Both the position numbers and the translations under genes were made by a program. DNA of 59,264 bases, from positions 1 through 59,264 of the forward strand of contig NZ_JANYUY010000050.1 in NCBI RefSeq assembly GCF_025060755.1, written 5' to 3'. The notes beneath the pieces were generated by a model, which saw only the letters and a program-made list of their open reading frames with translations, did no database searches and had not been told where the DNA came from. Within the stretch, counting starts at the first letter, position 1; each line of letters starts with the position of its first letter. Source of the stretch: Paenibacillus doosanensis. Lineage in GTDB: Bacteria > Bacillota > Bacilli > Paenibacillales > NBRC-103111. Shown here piece by piece: positions 27,151 to 37,000 of this stretch.

Positions 27151-28410
27151 GTGCGAGTATTAGTAGTCGGCGGCGGCGGCCGCGAGCATGCCATATGCTG
27201 GGCGTTGAAGAAAAGCCCGAAGGTGCAGGAGCTGTACTGCGCTCCCGGTAACGGGGGCATCGCGGAGGTGGCGGAATGCGTTCCTCTGCAGGTGAATCAG
27301 TTCGAGGAGCTCGGCGAATTCGCGATCGACAACAATATCGATCTGGTGGTCATCGGCCCGGACGATCCGCTCTCCGAAGGGATCGTAGACCATCTGGAAG
27401 CGAAGAACATTCCGGTGTTCGGTCCGCGTCAAAATGCGGCGATTCTGGAGTCCAGCAAAGTGTTCTCCAAAGAGCTGTTTAAAAAATACAATATTCCGAC
27501 GGCCGCTTATGAATCGTTCGACGATTACGAGGCCGCTCTCGCGTACTTGCGCAAGCAGACGATTCCGGCCGTCATTAAAGCGGACGGTTTGGCCGCAGGC
27601 AAAGGGGTCGTCGTCGCGCAATCGCTGGAGGAAGCGGAGAAGGCGCTTTACGACATTATGGTGAAGAAAGTGTTCGGAGACTCCGGCAACCGGGTCGTCA
27701 TCGAAGAGTTTCTGACAGGCCAAGAAATGTCGATCCTGTCGTTCGTCGACGGGAAGGTTGTGAAGCCGATGGTGCCTGCTCAGGACCATAAAGCGGTATT
27801 CGACGGCGATCAAGGCCCGAATACGGGGGGCATGGGCACCTACACGCCGCTGCCGCACATCCCGCAGTCCGTCATCGACGAGGCGATCGAGACGATCATC
27901 AAGCCGACGGCGGCCGCGATGGTCAGCGAAGGGCGCCCGTTCCGCGGCGTGCTGTTCGCCGGTCTGATGATTACGCCGCAAGGGCCGAAGACGATCGAGT
28001 TCAACGCCCGTTTCGGCGATCCGGAGACGCAGGTCGTGCTGCCGCGCCTGCAAACCGATCTGCTCGATATTTTCTTGGCTGCAGTGAGCGGCCATTTGGA
28101 ACAAATGGATATCAGGTGGTCGGATGACGCCGCCGTATGCGTGATTTTAGCTTCCGAAGGCTACCCGGGTTCTTATCCGAAAGGGCTGCCTATCGAAGGC
28201 TTGGCCGACGTTCGGGATTCGGTCGTCTTCCATGCCGGAACCGCGCTCAAGGACGGGCAAGTGGTTACTAACGGAGGCCGAGTGCTCGGCGTGACCGCGC
28301 TCGGCAAGGACATTGCCGAAGCCCGCGCCAAAGCTTACGCAGACGCCGACCGCATCCGGTTTCAAGGCAAGCACTACCGTACGGATATCTCCAAGAAAGC
28401 GTTGGTGTAA
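27151..28410 (+). CDS. purD: GAR synthetase
   Basis: A 419-residue phosphoribosylamine-glycine ligase of the ATP-grasp family. It shows LVVGGGGREHAICWALKKSP, VVIGPDDPLSEGIVDHLEA, AVIKADGLAAGKGVVVAQSL, GPNTGGMGTYTPLPH and IEFNARFGDPETQVVLPRL (signature). GTG start at 27151 with GGGGGAG upstream. It is the last gene of the operon and is followed by a strong terminator. Confidence 0.98.
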   Translation: MRVLVVGGGGREHAICWALKKSPKVQELYCAPGNGGIAEVAECVPLQVNQFEELGEFAIDNNIDLVVIGPDDPLSEGIVDHLEAKNIPVFGPRQNAAILESSKVFSKELFKKYNIPTAAYESFDDYEAALAYLRKQTIPAVIKADGLAAGKGVVVAQSLEEAEKALYDIMVKKVFGDSGNRVVIEEFLTGQEMSILSFVDGKVVKPMVPAQDHKAVFDGDQGPNTGGMGTYTPLPHIPQSVIDEAIETIIKPTAAAMVSEGRPFRGVLFAGLMITPQGPKTIEFNARFGDPETQVVLPRLQTDLLDIFLAAVSGHLEQMDIRWSDDAAVCVILASEGYPGSYPKGLPIEGLADVRDSVVFHAGTALKDGQVVTNGGRVLGVTALGKDIAEARAKAYADADRIRFQGKHYRTDISKKALV

Positions 28411-28438
28411 CTTTCAGCAGCGATACGAGTGAAGAGAG

Positions 28439-28475
28439 AAGCTTGAGAGGCTTTAGCGGCCCCTCAAGCTTTTTT
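28439..28475 (+). terminator. Terminator of the purine operon
   Basis: AAGCTTGAG-AGG pairs with CC-CTCAAGCTT around a short loop, followed by six T. It ends the pur transcript 29 bases after the purD stop. Confidence 0.92.
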
Positions 28476-28544
28476 GCCGCTTAGCCGATTGAGGATCTGC
28501 GCTTCTTTCGAGCTTGATGAGGGATGGAGCGCAGAGAGCGCACG

Positions 28545-28676
28545 CTATTTTCTTCCGCTGCCTTTAATTACGATTTTATCCCAATGCTTGTAGACAAGCG
28601 CTACGGCGACGATGACGCCGAGAATAAGCACCAGTGACAGCCAATGCCGATACGCAAAAGATGAGAGTTCATACAA
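28545..28676 (-). CDS. Small single-pass membrane protein (43 aa), unknown
   Basis: On the minus strand, TTG 28676 begins a 43-codon frame with GGAGG (28685-28689 on the plus strand as cctcc) eight bases upstream. The product has a short N-terminus, one hydrophobic segment (WLSLVLILGVIVAVALVY, residues about 12-29) and a basic tail (KHWDKIVIKGSGRK), as expected for a membrane protein with a cytoplasmic C-terminus. It lies between the pur terminator and map, convergent with purD and divergent from map. No family is recognised. A good ribosome site and clean topology support it. Confidence 0.6.
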   Translation of the reverse strand: MYELSSFAYRHWLSLVLILGVIVAVALVYKHWDKIVIKGSGRK

Positions 28677-28882
28677 AACGGACACCTCCGAAGCTGTTTT
28701 TTTGGAACGGGCATTTTTCTTTTATCGTACCCGGGCTGCAAAGTCTTCATTCTGAATCGGTTCCGGACCTATCGTTCACCTTCTTGCATAAAGTTCACGG
28801 CTCCTTCATCATCTTTTGGCCGAAAAACTGTTATACTATAAGGATGCATATGGATTATTCGAAATACGGGAGTGATGAGAAC

Positions 28883-29629
28883 ATGATCGTTATAAAAACC
28901 AAAGCGGAAATTGAACTTATGCATGAAGCCGGCAAAGTGCTGGCCGCCTGCCATAGAGAGATTGCCCGGATGATTCGGCCGGGAATAACGGGCCTGGAGA
29001 TCGATAAGTTTGTCGAGAAATTTCTTGCGGAGCATGGAGCGACGCCGGAGCAAAAAGGGTATAACGGCTATCCGTTCGCTACGTGCGCTTCGCTCAACGA
29101 TGTGATCTGTCACGGATTTCCAAGCGACAAGCCGTTTCAGGACGGAGATATCGTGACGATCGATATGGTCGTTAACCTGAACGGCTGGCTGGCCGACTCC
29201 GCCTGGTCGTACCGGGTAGGCACGGTTTCGCCGGAAGCCGACAAACTGCTGCGCGTCACGGAAGAGTCGCTGTACAGAGGCATCGAGCAGGCGGTGGAAG
29301 GCAACCGGCTCGGAGATATTTCCCATGCGATTCAAGCCTTCGCCGAAGCCGAAGGGCTGTCGGTCGTACGCGATTTCGTAGGCCACGGGATCGGACAGAA
29401 GATGCATGAAGAACCGCAAGTGCCGCATTACGGACCGGCGGGAAAGGGGCCTAGACTGAAAGAAGGCATGGTAATTACCATCGAACCGATGCTGAACATC
29501 GGCGGTTACAAAGCGAAGGTGGATGCGGACGGATGGACCGCCAGGACGGTCGACGGCAGCTTGTCGGCGCAGTATGAGCATACGATTGCAATCACCGCCG
29601 AAGGCCCCGTCATCTTGACGAAGCAATAA
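28883..29629 (+). CDS. map: Methionine aminopeptidase, type I
   Basis: A 248-residue MetAP that removes the initiator Met. All five metal ligands are in their family contexts: IDMVVNLNGWLADSAW (two Asp), FVGHGIGQKMHEEP (His), VITIEPMLNI (Glu) and SAQYEHTIAIT (Glu). The start at ATG 28883 gives the standard Bacillus length; longer in-frame readings (from 28634 or 28844) enter unrelated upstream DNA. It is apparently monocistronic and probably a paralogue of a ribosomal-cluster map gene, which cannot be seen here. Confidence 0.95.
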   Translation: MIVIKTKAEIELMHEAGKVLAACHREIARMIRPGITGLEIDKFVEKFLAEHGATPEQKGYNGYPFATCASLNDVICHGFPSDKPFQDGDIVTIDMVVNLNGWLADSAWSYRVGTVSPEADKLLRVTEESLYRGIEQAVEGNRLGDISHAIQAFAEAEGLSVVRDFVGHGIGQKMHEEPQVPHYGPAGKGPRLKEGMVITIEPMLNIGGYKAKVDADGWTARTVDGSLSAQYEHTIAITAEGPVILTKQ

Positions 29630-29715
29630 AATCCAAGCGAAGCGGCCGGGCAGCAGCCCCGGTCTATTTGCGTAAATACATTCGGCGTTGCCGATGACCG
29701 GTATTCTGGAACAAA

Positions 29716-29759
29716 CAACAGCCCCGTAAGCCGCTTGCCGCGGTTTACGGGGCTGTTTC
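29716..29759. terminator. Bidirectional terminator between map and the VanY gene
   Basis: CAGCCCCGTAA-CCGC pairs with GCGG-TTACGGGGCTG, with an A-rich left flank and TTT on the right. It serves two convergent genes. Confidence 0.85.
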
Positions 29760-29823
29760 TCATTATGTAGCATGGATAATCCGGTTCCGGTTTCGATTTC
29801 GCAGCGCAAGCCCCAATCCCCGT

Positions 29824-30705
29824 TTATTTGTTCACCGGGACGGCGTTCAAATACTCTTCCAGCGTAAGACCTTTGGAGGCGATCTCCTTGGCCATATCGA
29901 CGCCGACATAGCGAATATGCCATGGCTCGTATTGATAGCCTGTAATCGATTCCTTGCCCTTCAAATAGCGGATGATGAAGCCGTACTCGGGTGCATGCTT
30001 GGCCAGCCACTCGGCTTCCTTGGTTGCTCCGAAGCAGTCCTGCGCGGCGCATTTGCCGTCGCTGCCGGATACGTCGATCGCAAGTCCTGTCTCATGCTCG
30101 CTATGTCCGGGAACAGCGCTGTACGTTTTTGCTTTTTCTTCGCCGTCGGTTTTGACATAGTTATTGAAAACGGCCTTCTGCGTCGCATAAGAACGGTAAG
30201 CGGAGACGCCCGCCAGGTTAATGCCGTCCTTTTTGGCTCCGGCAAACAATTTTTCCAGCGCAGCGGCAGCTTCTTTGCGCATTTTGCGTTTTTCGATTTT
30301 CTCTTTGAAAATAAACGGCACATCGGGGTAAACCAGATCCGCCGGCTCATAGTTGGAAGGCAGCGCAAATTGCTTGTTGACGAGCACGGAGACGCTGTCC
30401 GGCTTGGCGACCACTTGATCGGAGTCGCTTTTAGGCGTCTCTGTTCCTTTGCCCTTGTCGCCGGTCGAGCCCGTGTTCGCGGCCGACCCTGCCCCCGGTG
30501 CCGTCGAAGGCACCGGAGTTGCGGTACTGCCCGGCGTTGTTGTCGAGCCTGCCGCAGAACCGTTAGGCGCGGTGCCTGTCGCGGCGTTGCCCGGCTTGGA
30601 CGTATCGGGCGTTTGGGGTGACGGACTAGCGTTGGAGCCTTCGCAGGCGGCGAATAAGGTCATGGATGAGGCAAGCAGCAGTACGGTTAAAGACGTTTTT
30701 TTCAT
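29824..30705 (-). CDS. D-alanyl-D-alanine carboxypeptidase, VanY family lipoprotein
   Basis: A 293-residue extracytoplasmic peptidase. The signal MKKTSLTVLLLASSMTLFAA precedes Cys20 (lipobox LFAAC), followed by a Ser/Pro/Thr/Gly-rich linker to about residue 100. The catalytic domain (about 115-290) has the zinc site of the VanY/DacB family: SAYRSYATQK, GHSEHETGLAIDVSG (His and Asp ligands) and PWHIRYVG (final His). It trims the terminal D-Ala of peptidoglycan stems at the cell surface. GGAGGAAC lies eight bases before the ATG. It is convergent with map. No vancomycin-resistance neighbours exist, so a housekeeping role is likely. Confidence 0.93.
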   Translation of the reverse strand: MKKTSLTVLLLASSMTLFAACEGSNASPSPQTPDTSKPGNAATGTAPNGSAAGSTTTPGSTATPVPSTAPGAGSAANTGSTGDKGKGTETPKSDSDQVVAKPDSVSVLVNKQFALPSNYEPADLVYPDVPFIFKEKIEKRKMRKEAAAALEKLFAGAKKDGINLAGVSAYRSYATQKAVFNNYVKTDGEEKAKTYSAVPGHSEHETGLAIDVSGSDGKCAAQDCFGATKEAEWLAKHAPEYGFIIRYLKGKESITGYQYEPWHIRYVGVDMAKEIASKGLTLEEYLNAVPVNK

Positions 30706-31023
30706 GATCAGTTGTTCCTCCGAATGGGCGTTCGTTTTTGAAATCTATTTCCTATCATACTATAGACAGCCGTTCCGGTTCAAAAGTTACTTATATGAGC
30801 CGATTCGGCCGGTTTCGTCCCAAGATTTTTTTTCGCCTGAGCAAAGAGGTAAAAAAAGTTAAGCAACATGTAAAATTAACGTTATGAATGCGGTTTCAAC
30901 CGGGCCTATAATATTCCTGAGACAGAGGACTTCCAGAAAAAGGAGATGATCCGCGGTAAAGAAAGCGCTTCAAACAAAGCTAGGACAAGCTTTGTTCATT
31001 TTTCGCAAAAGGAGCGAATCAGC
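30706..31023. other. Divergent upstream region of the VanY and GH59 genes
   Basis: A TATAAT at 30907-30912 is a probable -10 element for the large GH59 gene, but the -35 is not clear (TTATGA at 30882 is 19 bases away). The translated extension from ATG 30946 lacks a ribosome site. No other feature is seen. Confidence 0.4.
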
Positions 31024-34000
31024 GTGAAAAGAAGCAAGCTATTGCAGCAAAGCATCGCTTTGAGCCTTGTCTTTGCCCTTATCATTTCTTTTTTTCCGGC
31101 TGTGCCTGCATCGGCGGCCGATCTGCAAACCGTAAGTATCGATCCCGCCGGCGCCGACACGAATCCGGCCAATACGTTCAAAGGCTATGGTCTGGTCACG
31201 GCAAATAACACATCGCGGTTGATGCTGGATTATAAGGAAGAGCATCCGGCCCAATATTGGGAAATGATGAATTTGCTGTTTAATCAGGACACCGGAGCCG
31301 GGATCAACGACATCAAAATCGAGATGGGCAACGATTCCAATACTTCGTCCGGCACCGAACCGGCTACCAAACGGTCTGCGGATGAACCGGCCAACGTTCG
31401 CCGCGGCGCAGGCTTCGTCCTCGCGGCCGACGCGAAAACGATCAACCCGGACATCAAGGTAAGCATCCTGCGCTGGAGCCAGCCGAATTGGGTGCTGCCG
31501 TGGAGCGACGGCAATACCGATCCGTCCAACCCCGCCACGCTTGCGGCATATGAACGGATGTACCAATGGTACAAGGATACGGCGACCGCCGTCCATGAAA
31601 CCTACGGTTACGATCTCGATTACATTAACCCCGACCGCAATGAAACGGGAACCCCCAACGCGAACTACATCAAGTGGTTTGCCAACCGGATGCGCAGCGA
31701 TAACGAATTTCCTAATCATGACAAAATAAAAATTATCGCATCCGACGAAAACACGACGCTGAATATTCCGACTAAAATGCTGGCCGATCCCGATCTGATG
31801 AAAGCGGTCGATGTGATGGCTTACCACTATAACATGGCGACCAGCGCGGATTATTTGAAGGTCAACGATCAATATCAGAAGGAAGTATGGTACAGCGAAG
31901 GGGTGGCTCCCCAAACTTTGGCCCAATACCGTGCCAACTCCGATCAGCCGTTCGGCGGCGTAGCCAGCGCGCTGGATGTTGCAGGACGCTTCATCGGTAT
32001 GTACACCCAGGGAAAACGGACGCATTATATGTTCCAGCCTGCGATAGGCGCTTTCTATAGCGGCGCTCCTTATAGCAGCAAGGAGCTTATTGCGGCCCGA
32101 GACCCTTGGTCCGGCTATTACGCTCCCGATGTGGGCGTTTATACGGTGATGCAGTTTACGCAGTTTGCGGCGAAAGACTGGATGTACATCCCCGGGGCCA
32201 GCGCAGGCGTTATCGGCAGCAGGGGCAATAGCGAGATGGACGGCAACGCGGCGGGAGCGGAGTATAACCGGCTTGTCTTTGTCAGTCCGGATAAGAAGGA
32301 CTATTCCGTAGTCATGGTCAATGACAGCGACCGCGAAGCCCGTTATCAGTTCGAAGTGAAGAAAACGATCGCAAACGCCGGCAGCCCCGTTCAAGTATGG
32401 GAAACACGCGGGCCGGGGGCAGGACAGGAGTATGACGCCAACTGGTATCAAAGACTCGGTGACATTCCGGCTGCCGATCAAGGCGATGCGTATACGTATA
32501 CGCTTACGGTGAAGCCCCATTCGATGGTCAGTGTGACGAGCGCGGGCGATAACCCGAATACCGGTCATCCGCGCGTCCCGTACACGCGCAACGCCGATAT
32601 TCCGGCTCAAAGCGTGCTGGACGTCGGGGGAACCGGCAGCCCCGTGCTCTACGAAGACGACTTCGAGTATAAAGGCTACCCTGAAGCTAACGGGTTGAGC
32701 TATGTGCAGCGCCGGGGCGGTACGCCGCGCTATACGGCGGATCAAGGCGGCGCCTTCGAGGTATATGAGGGCATCGGGAAGGACGGCTCCAATGGTATGG
32801 AGCAGATGATTTACGCGGGCAATAAGCCGGGCACATGGGCGACCACCCCGTTCTCCTACACCGTGCTAGGTGACGAGCGTTGGGCGAACTACCGAGCGGC
32901 CATTGATTTCAAGATGGATCTGGACCCGGCCCATACCGGCGACAACTATGTTGCATTAGGTATTCGCCACACGCTGAACGGCACGACCGCCGATTCGCAA
33001 TCCGGCTATAAATTACGGATATACGCCGACGGCTCCTGGCGTCTGATTCGCTTCGACGCGACGGTCGCATCCGGAACGCTGACGGATTTCGATCCTGCCC
33101 AGTGGCATCGCATTTCCATTGAGGCGGCGGATCGGACGGTAACCGCCGCTATCGACGGCAAGGCGGCCGTACGTTATACGGATACGGCGGACGGCGCCCC
33201 GCTGACCGGACAGGTCATGATTCAAAGCAGTCTGCGCCAATCCGTATTCGATAATTTGCAGGTAGAGGCCGTTAACGGTTATGCGCCTTATGTGACCGAC
33301 CGGGTGGATGATCTGGATGCCCGCGTCCAATACCATGAGGGCAGCTTCCCTTGGACTCACAGCTTGTCGGGAGGAGCCGGCCGGCAGAACCGGACCGTCA
33401 CCACCAGCGGAACCAGCATCACCTCCGACAGTACGACCAATACGGAAGGAACGCTCAATCGGTGGTATTTCGTCAAAAATGAAGGCAATACGTCTTCATG
33501 GGGCTCCAACTCCGCCAACGCGTGGGCGGGAGAAAACGGCAGCTACGCATCATTGACGTTCAACGGCACCGGCATTACCGTGTACGGGCTCGGTCAAGGG
33601 ACGAATTCCGTTGTCAGAATGGATGTTTATCTTGACGACTTCGGCACCGGATACAATCACGATGCGTCCAAAAAGGTTGTGACCGGCAAAGGCTTCGGCA
33701 ACGGGAACAACAGCCAGATCATTTATCAGGTAAGCGGTTTGGCCCCAGGACTGCATAACGTGAAGATCATCAAGACCGCCGCAGACTCCGGCAGCGGCAA
33801 TTACATCTCGATCGAGAAGGCGGTCGTTCAGGCGGATGCCGCCGATCCGACGTATCTGGAGCTGCCGTTCACCGGCACGGGCTTCAGCCTGGTCGGCGAT
33901 ACCGGAAGCGCGACGGTCGATATATATGTAGACAACAAGCTTGCCGATGCTAATGCAGCGATTCCCGCCGTGTCCGTCAATCGTGCCAATACGTACGCAT

Positions 34001-37000
34001 ACGGCGGGCTGCCTTACGGTCCGCACACCTTGAAGATCGTAGTGAAAAGCGGCAGCCTGTCCATTGATGCCATCGATATTATGGGGCCGGTCTACGGCAC
34101 GATCAGCAAATCGGCACTTCAGGAGCTGCTGGCTCAAGTAGGCGGTTACCAAGAGGAAGACTATATGCCTGCGGAATGGTCCGCCTTCGCGAACGCGGTG
34201 TCTGCGGCCGCAGCGGTCCTCGCGGACGAACAAGCCGATCAGAGAGCCATAGATTCCGCCCGGAATGCGCTTCAGGATGCAGCAGATTCGTTGAAATGGA
34301 AAAAACAACCGGTAGCCGTCACCGGCGACTATCCGGCCATTGTGGCTGTCAAAGCCGGCGAAGCGGTTGCCGGGCTGCCATCCGTCGTGAAAACGACGCT
34401 TGCGGACGGGACGACGAATGCGGATGCCGCGATTCGCTGGCTGAACAATACGGCGGACCGCTTCACCGTTCCTTATTCCACAGTGCAGCTGACGGGAGAG
34501 GTAGAAGGAGGCAAAAACCTGTATGTTCAAGTCCAGGTGGAGGTAATACCGGGCGGCTTGGTATATTTCCTGGACCCCGGCATCGCGGGCGATACGACGC
34601 CTCCGTTTGCGGCAATCCAAGCTTTATTGGGCGATCGCCTGCTGAATGACAAAGCCGACCAAGCTTCTAGCGGCGATTCGATGTGGGGGCATACGACCAT
34701 AGCCGCCAACTACAAGCTCAAATCGCTCTCCGGTTCGGTCGTCGCAACGGACAAAAGCCAGACCGGTGTTTACGGTTCGGATACAAGAAACAATCCTTTA
34801 ACTTATGCGCTGCCTTTGACGGCAGGCGATTACAGGATCACTTCCTTCCATAGAGACTGGTGGAGCAACGGCAACCGGACGATGGATATTAGCTTGAGCT
34901 ACAAGGACGCCAATGGACAGACGGTAACCGAGCCTGTGCGAAGCGGGCTGATCGCCGGATCTGACGGTACGGCGGTTACGCATGACTTTACGCTTCCGGT
35001 AGACAGCGTTGTGACTTATACCGTCAATAATACGTATACCGGCAATCAGGCGGCCCTCATCAGCTATCTCGGGGTGGAGAAGAGAGTCGATTCCGCCGCC
35101 GAGCAAGCCGTTGCGGACGCCAAGACGATCATCGAAGGCGCTGCTTACCATGTCGATCGGACGGCCGCCAATACGGAAGCGGATGTCAGGGCATGGCTGC
35201 AGCAAACGATCAGCAGCTTGAGCGGCTTGCAGCAGACCGGCGCGAGTGTCGGTGAATTGAAACTTACTTCTTTCCGCGCCGCAACGGAAAATACGGACGG
35301 CAGCTTCGAGTTCACCGTGCCGCTGACGAAAGGCAATGTCACGGGTGCCGCTGTCTCCGTAGGCATCATTAAAGCGGTGGATACGACGAAGCCGGTCATT
35401 ACGCTGAAAGGCGAACCGGTCGTAAACCTCCTCATCGGGACGAGCTATACCGACGCGGGAGCGACGGCGACGGATGACCGCGACGGAGATATTACGGATC
35501 GCATCGTGACGACGGTGACGAGCGGCGTGTACGGCGAATCGAGATTGAATACCGCCGTCGCAGGCACCTACACATTCCATTACAATGTGAAGGACAGTGC
35601 GGGCAACGCCGCCGAGGAAGTGACGAGAACGGTGGTCGTTTCCGAAAATCCGGATACGACAAAGCCGGTCATTACGCTAAAAGGCGAACCGGTAGTAAAC
35701 CTCCTCATCGGGGCGAGCTATACCGACGCGGGAGCGACGGCGACGGATGATCGCGACGGAGATATTACGGACCGCATCGTGACGACAGTGACGAGCGGCG
35801 TGTACGGCGAATCGAGATTGAATACCGCAGCTGCAGGCGTCTACACGTTCCATTACAACGTTCAAGACAGCGCGGGCAATGCCGCCAAGGAAGTGACGCG
35901 CATAGTGATCGTCTCCGAACAGCCGGATACGACGGGGCCGGTCATTAAGCTGCGAGGCGAACCGGTAGTAAACCTCCTCATCGGGGCGAGCTATACCGAC
36001 GCGGGGGCGACGGCGACGGATGACCGCGACGGAGATATTACGGATCGCATCGTGACGACGGTAACGAGCGGTGTGTACGGCGAATCGGCGTTGAATACGG
36101 CGATCGCGGGCACCTATACGTACCATTACAATGTACAAGACGCCGCGGGCAACGCGGCCGAAGAAGTGACAAGAACGGTAATAGTAAGCAAAAAACGTCA
36201 ATCGTCGTCATCGGGTTCCTCTTCATCGTCGCCATCCGTGCCGGAAGCGCCGACAACGGATGAGACTTCGACGACGCAGATTGTTCGCGAAGCGGATTTG
36301 AAACCGGCGGAAGCGGGGACGAACGTCGTACAAATTCCCGGAGGCAAGACGGCCGTGCTGCTGCCGAGCCATATCGCCGAGCTGGTCGGGGACAACGGTC
36401 TCCGATTGGTCATGGGCAATTTGACGATCGAATGGACCAAAGCGGAGCTGAGCCGGATTCAAGATGTTGCGGCGGGAGCGAACGCTGAGGGAGCGCAAAT
36501 TCGGTTCTCGGCGCGGACGTTGTCCCAAGCTGACGTAACGAAGCTTATTCATAATCGCGCCGTCAACGGTTCAGTGGAAGCGGCTCTCGCCAGCGAGGCG
36601 TACGATTTCAGCGTGGACGTTATCGCAGCGGACGGCAGCAGCATCCCGGTAACCTCTTTCGCCGAGCCTTTGACGCTAACGTTCAAAGTCGATCCGAAAG
36701 CGGACTCCGATTTGTTAGGCGTCTACAATATTGCGGCTAACGGAGCTTTGCAGTTTGCGGGAGGAACGTTGTCGGACGGGGCGATGACAGCGAAAGTGCG
36801 TCATTTCAGCCAATATGCGGTGCTGGAATACAACAAGCTGTTCGCGGACGTCGACGCAAGCTCCTGGGCAAACCGCGTCATTAAGAACATGGCCGCAAAG
36901 CATATTATCGACGGCGTGACGGATACGGAATTTAACCCTGAGGGCAGCGTGACCCGGGCGCAATTTGCAGCGATGATCGCACGGGCGTTGGGACTGGAGG

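Noticed and set aside
31039-32745. 568-codon reverse frame opposite the GH59 gene
   Set aside because: Antisense shadow of the signal peptide and catalytic domain; no ribosome site or family.
35380-36198. Possible CRISPR or satellite array
   Set aside because: The 273-bp units are in-frame Ig-like domains of a secreted protein with no spacers.
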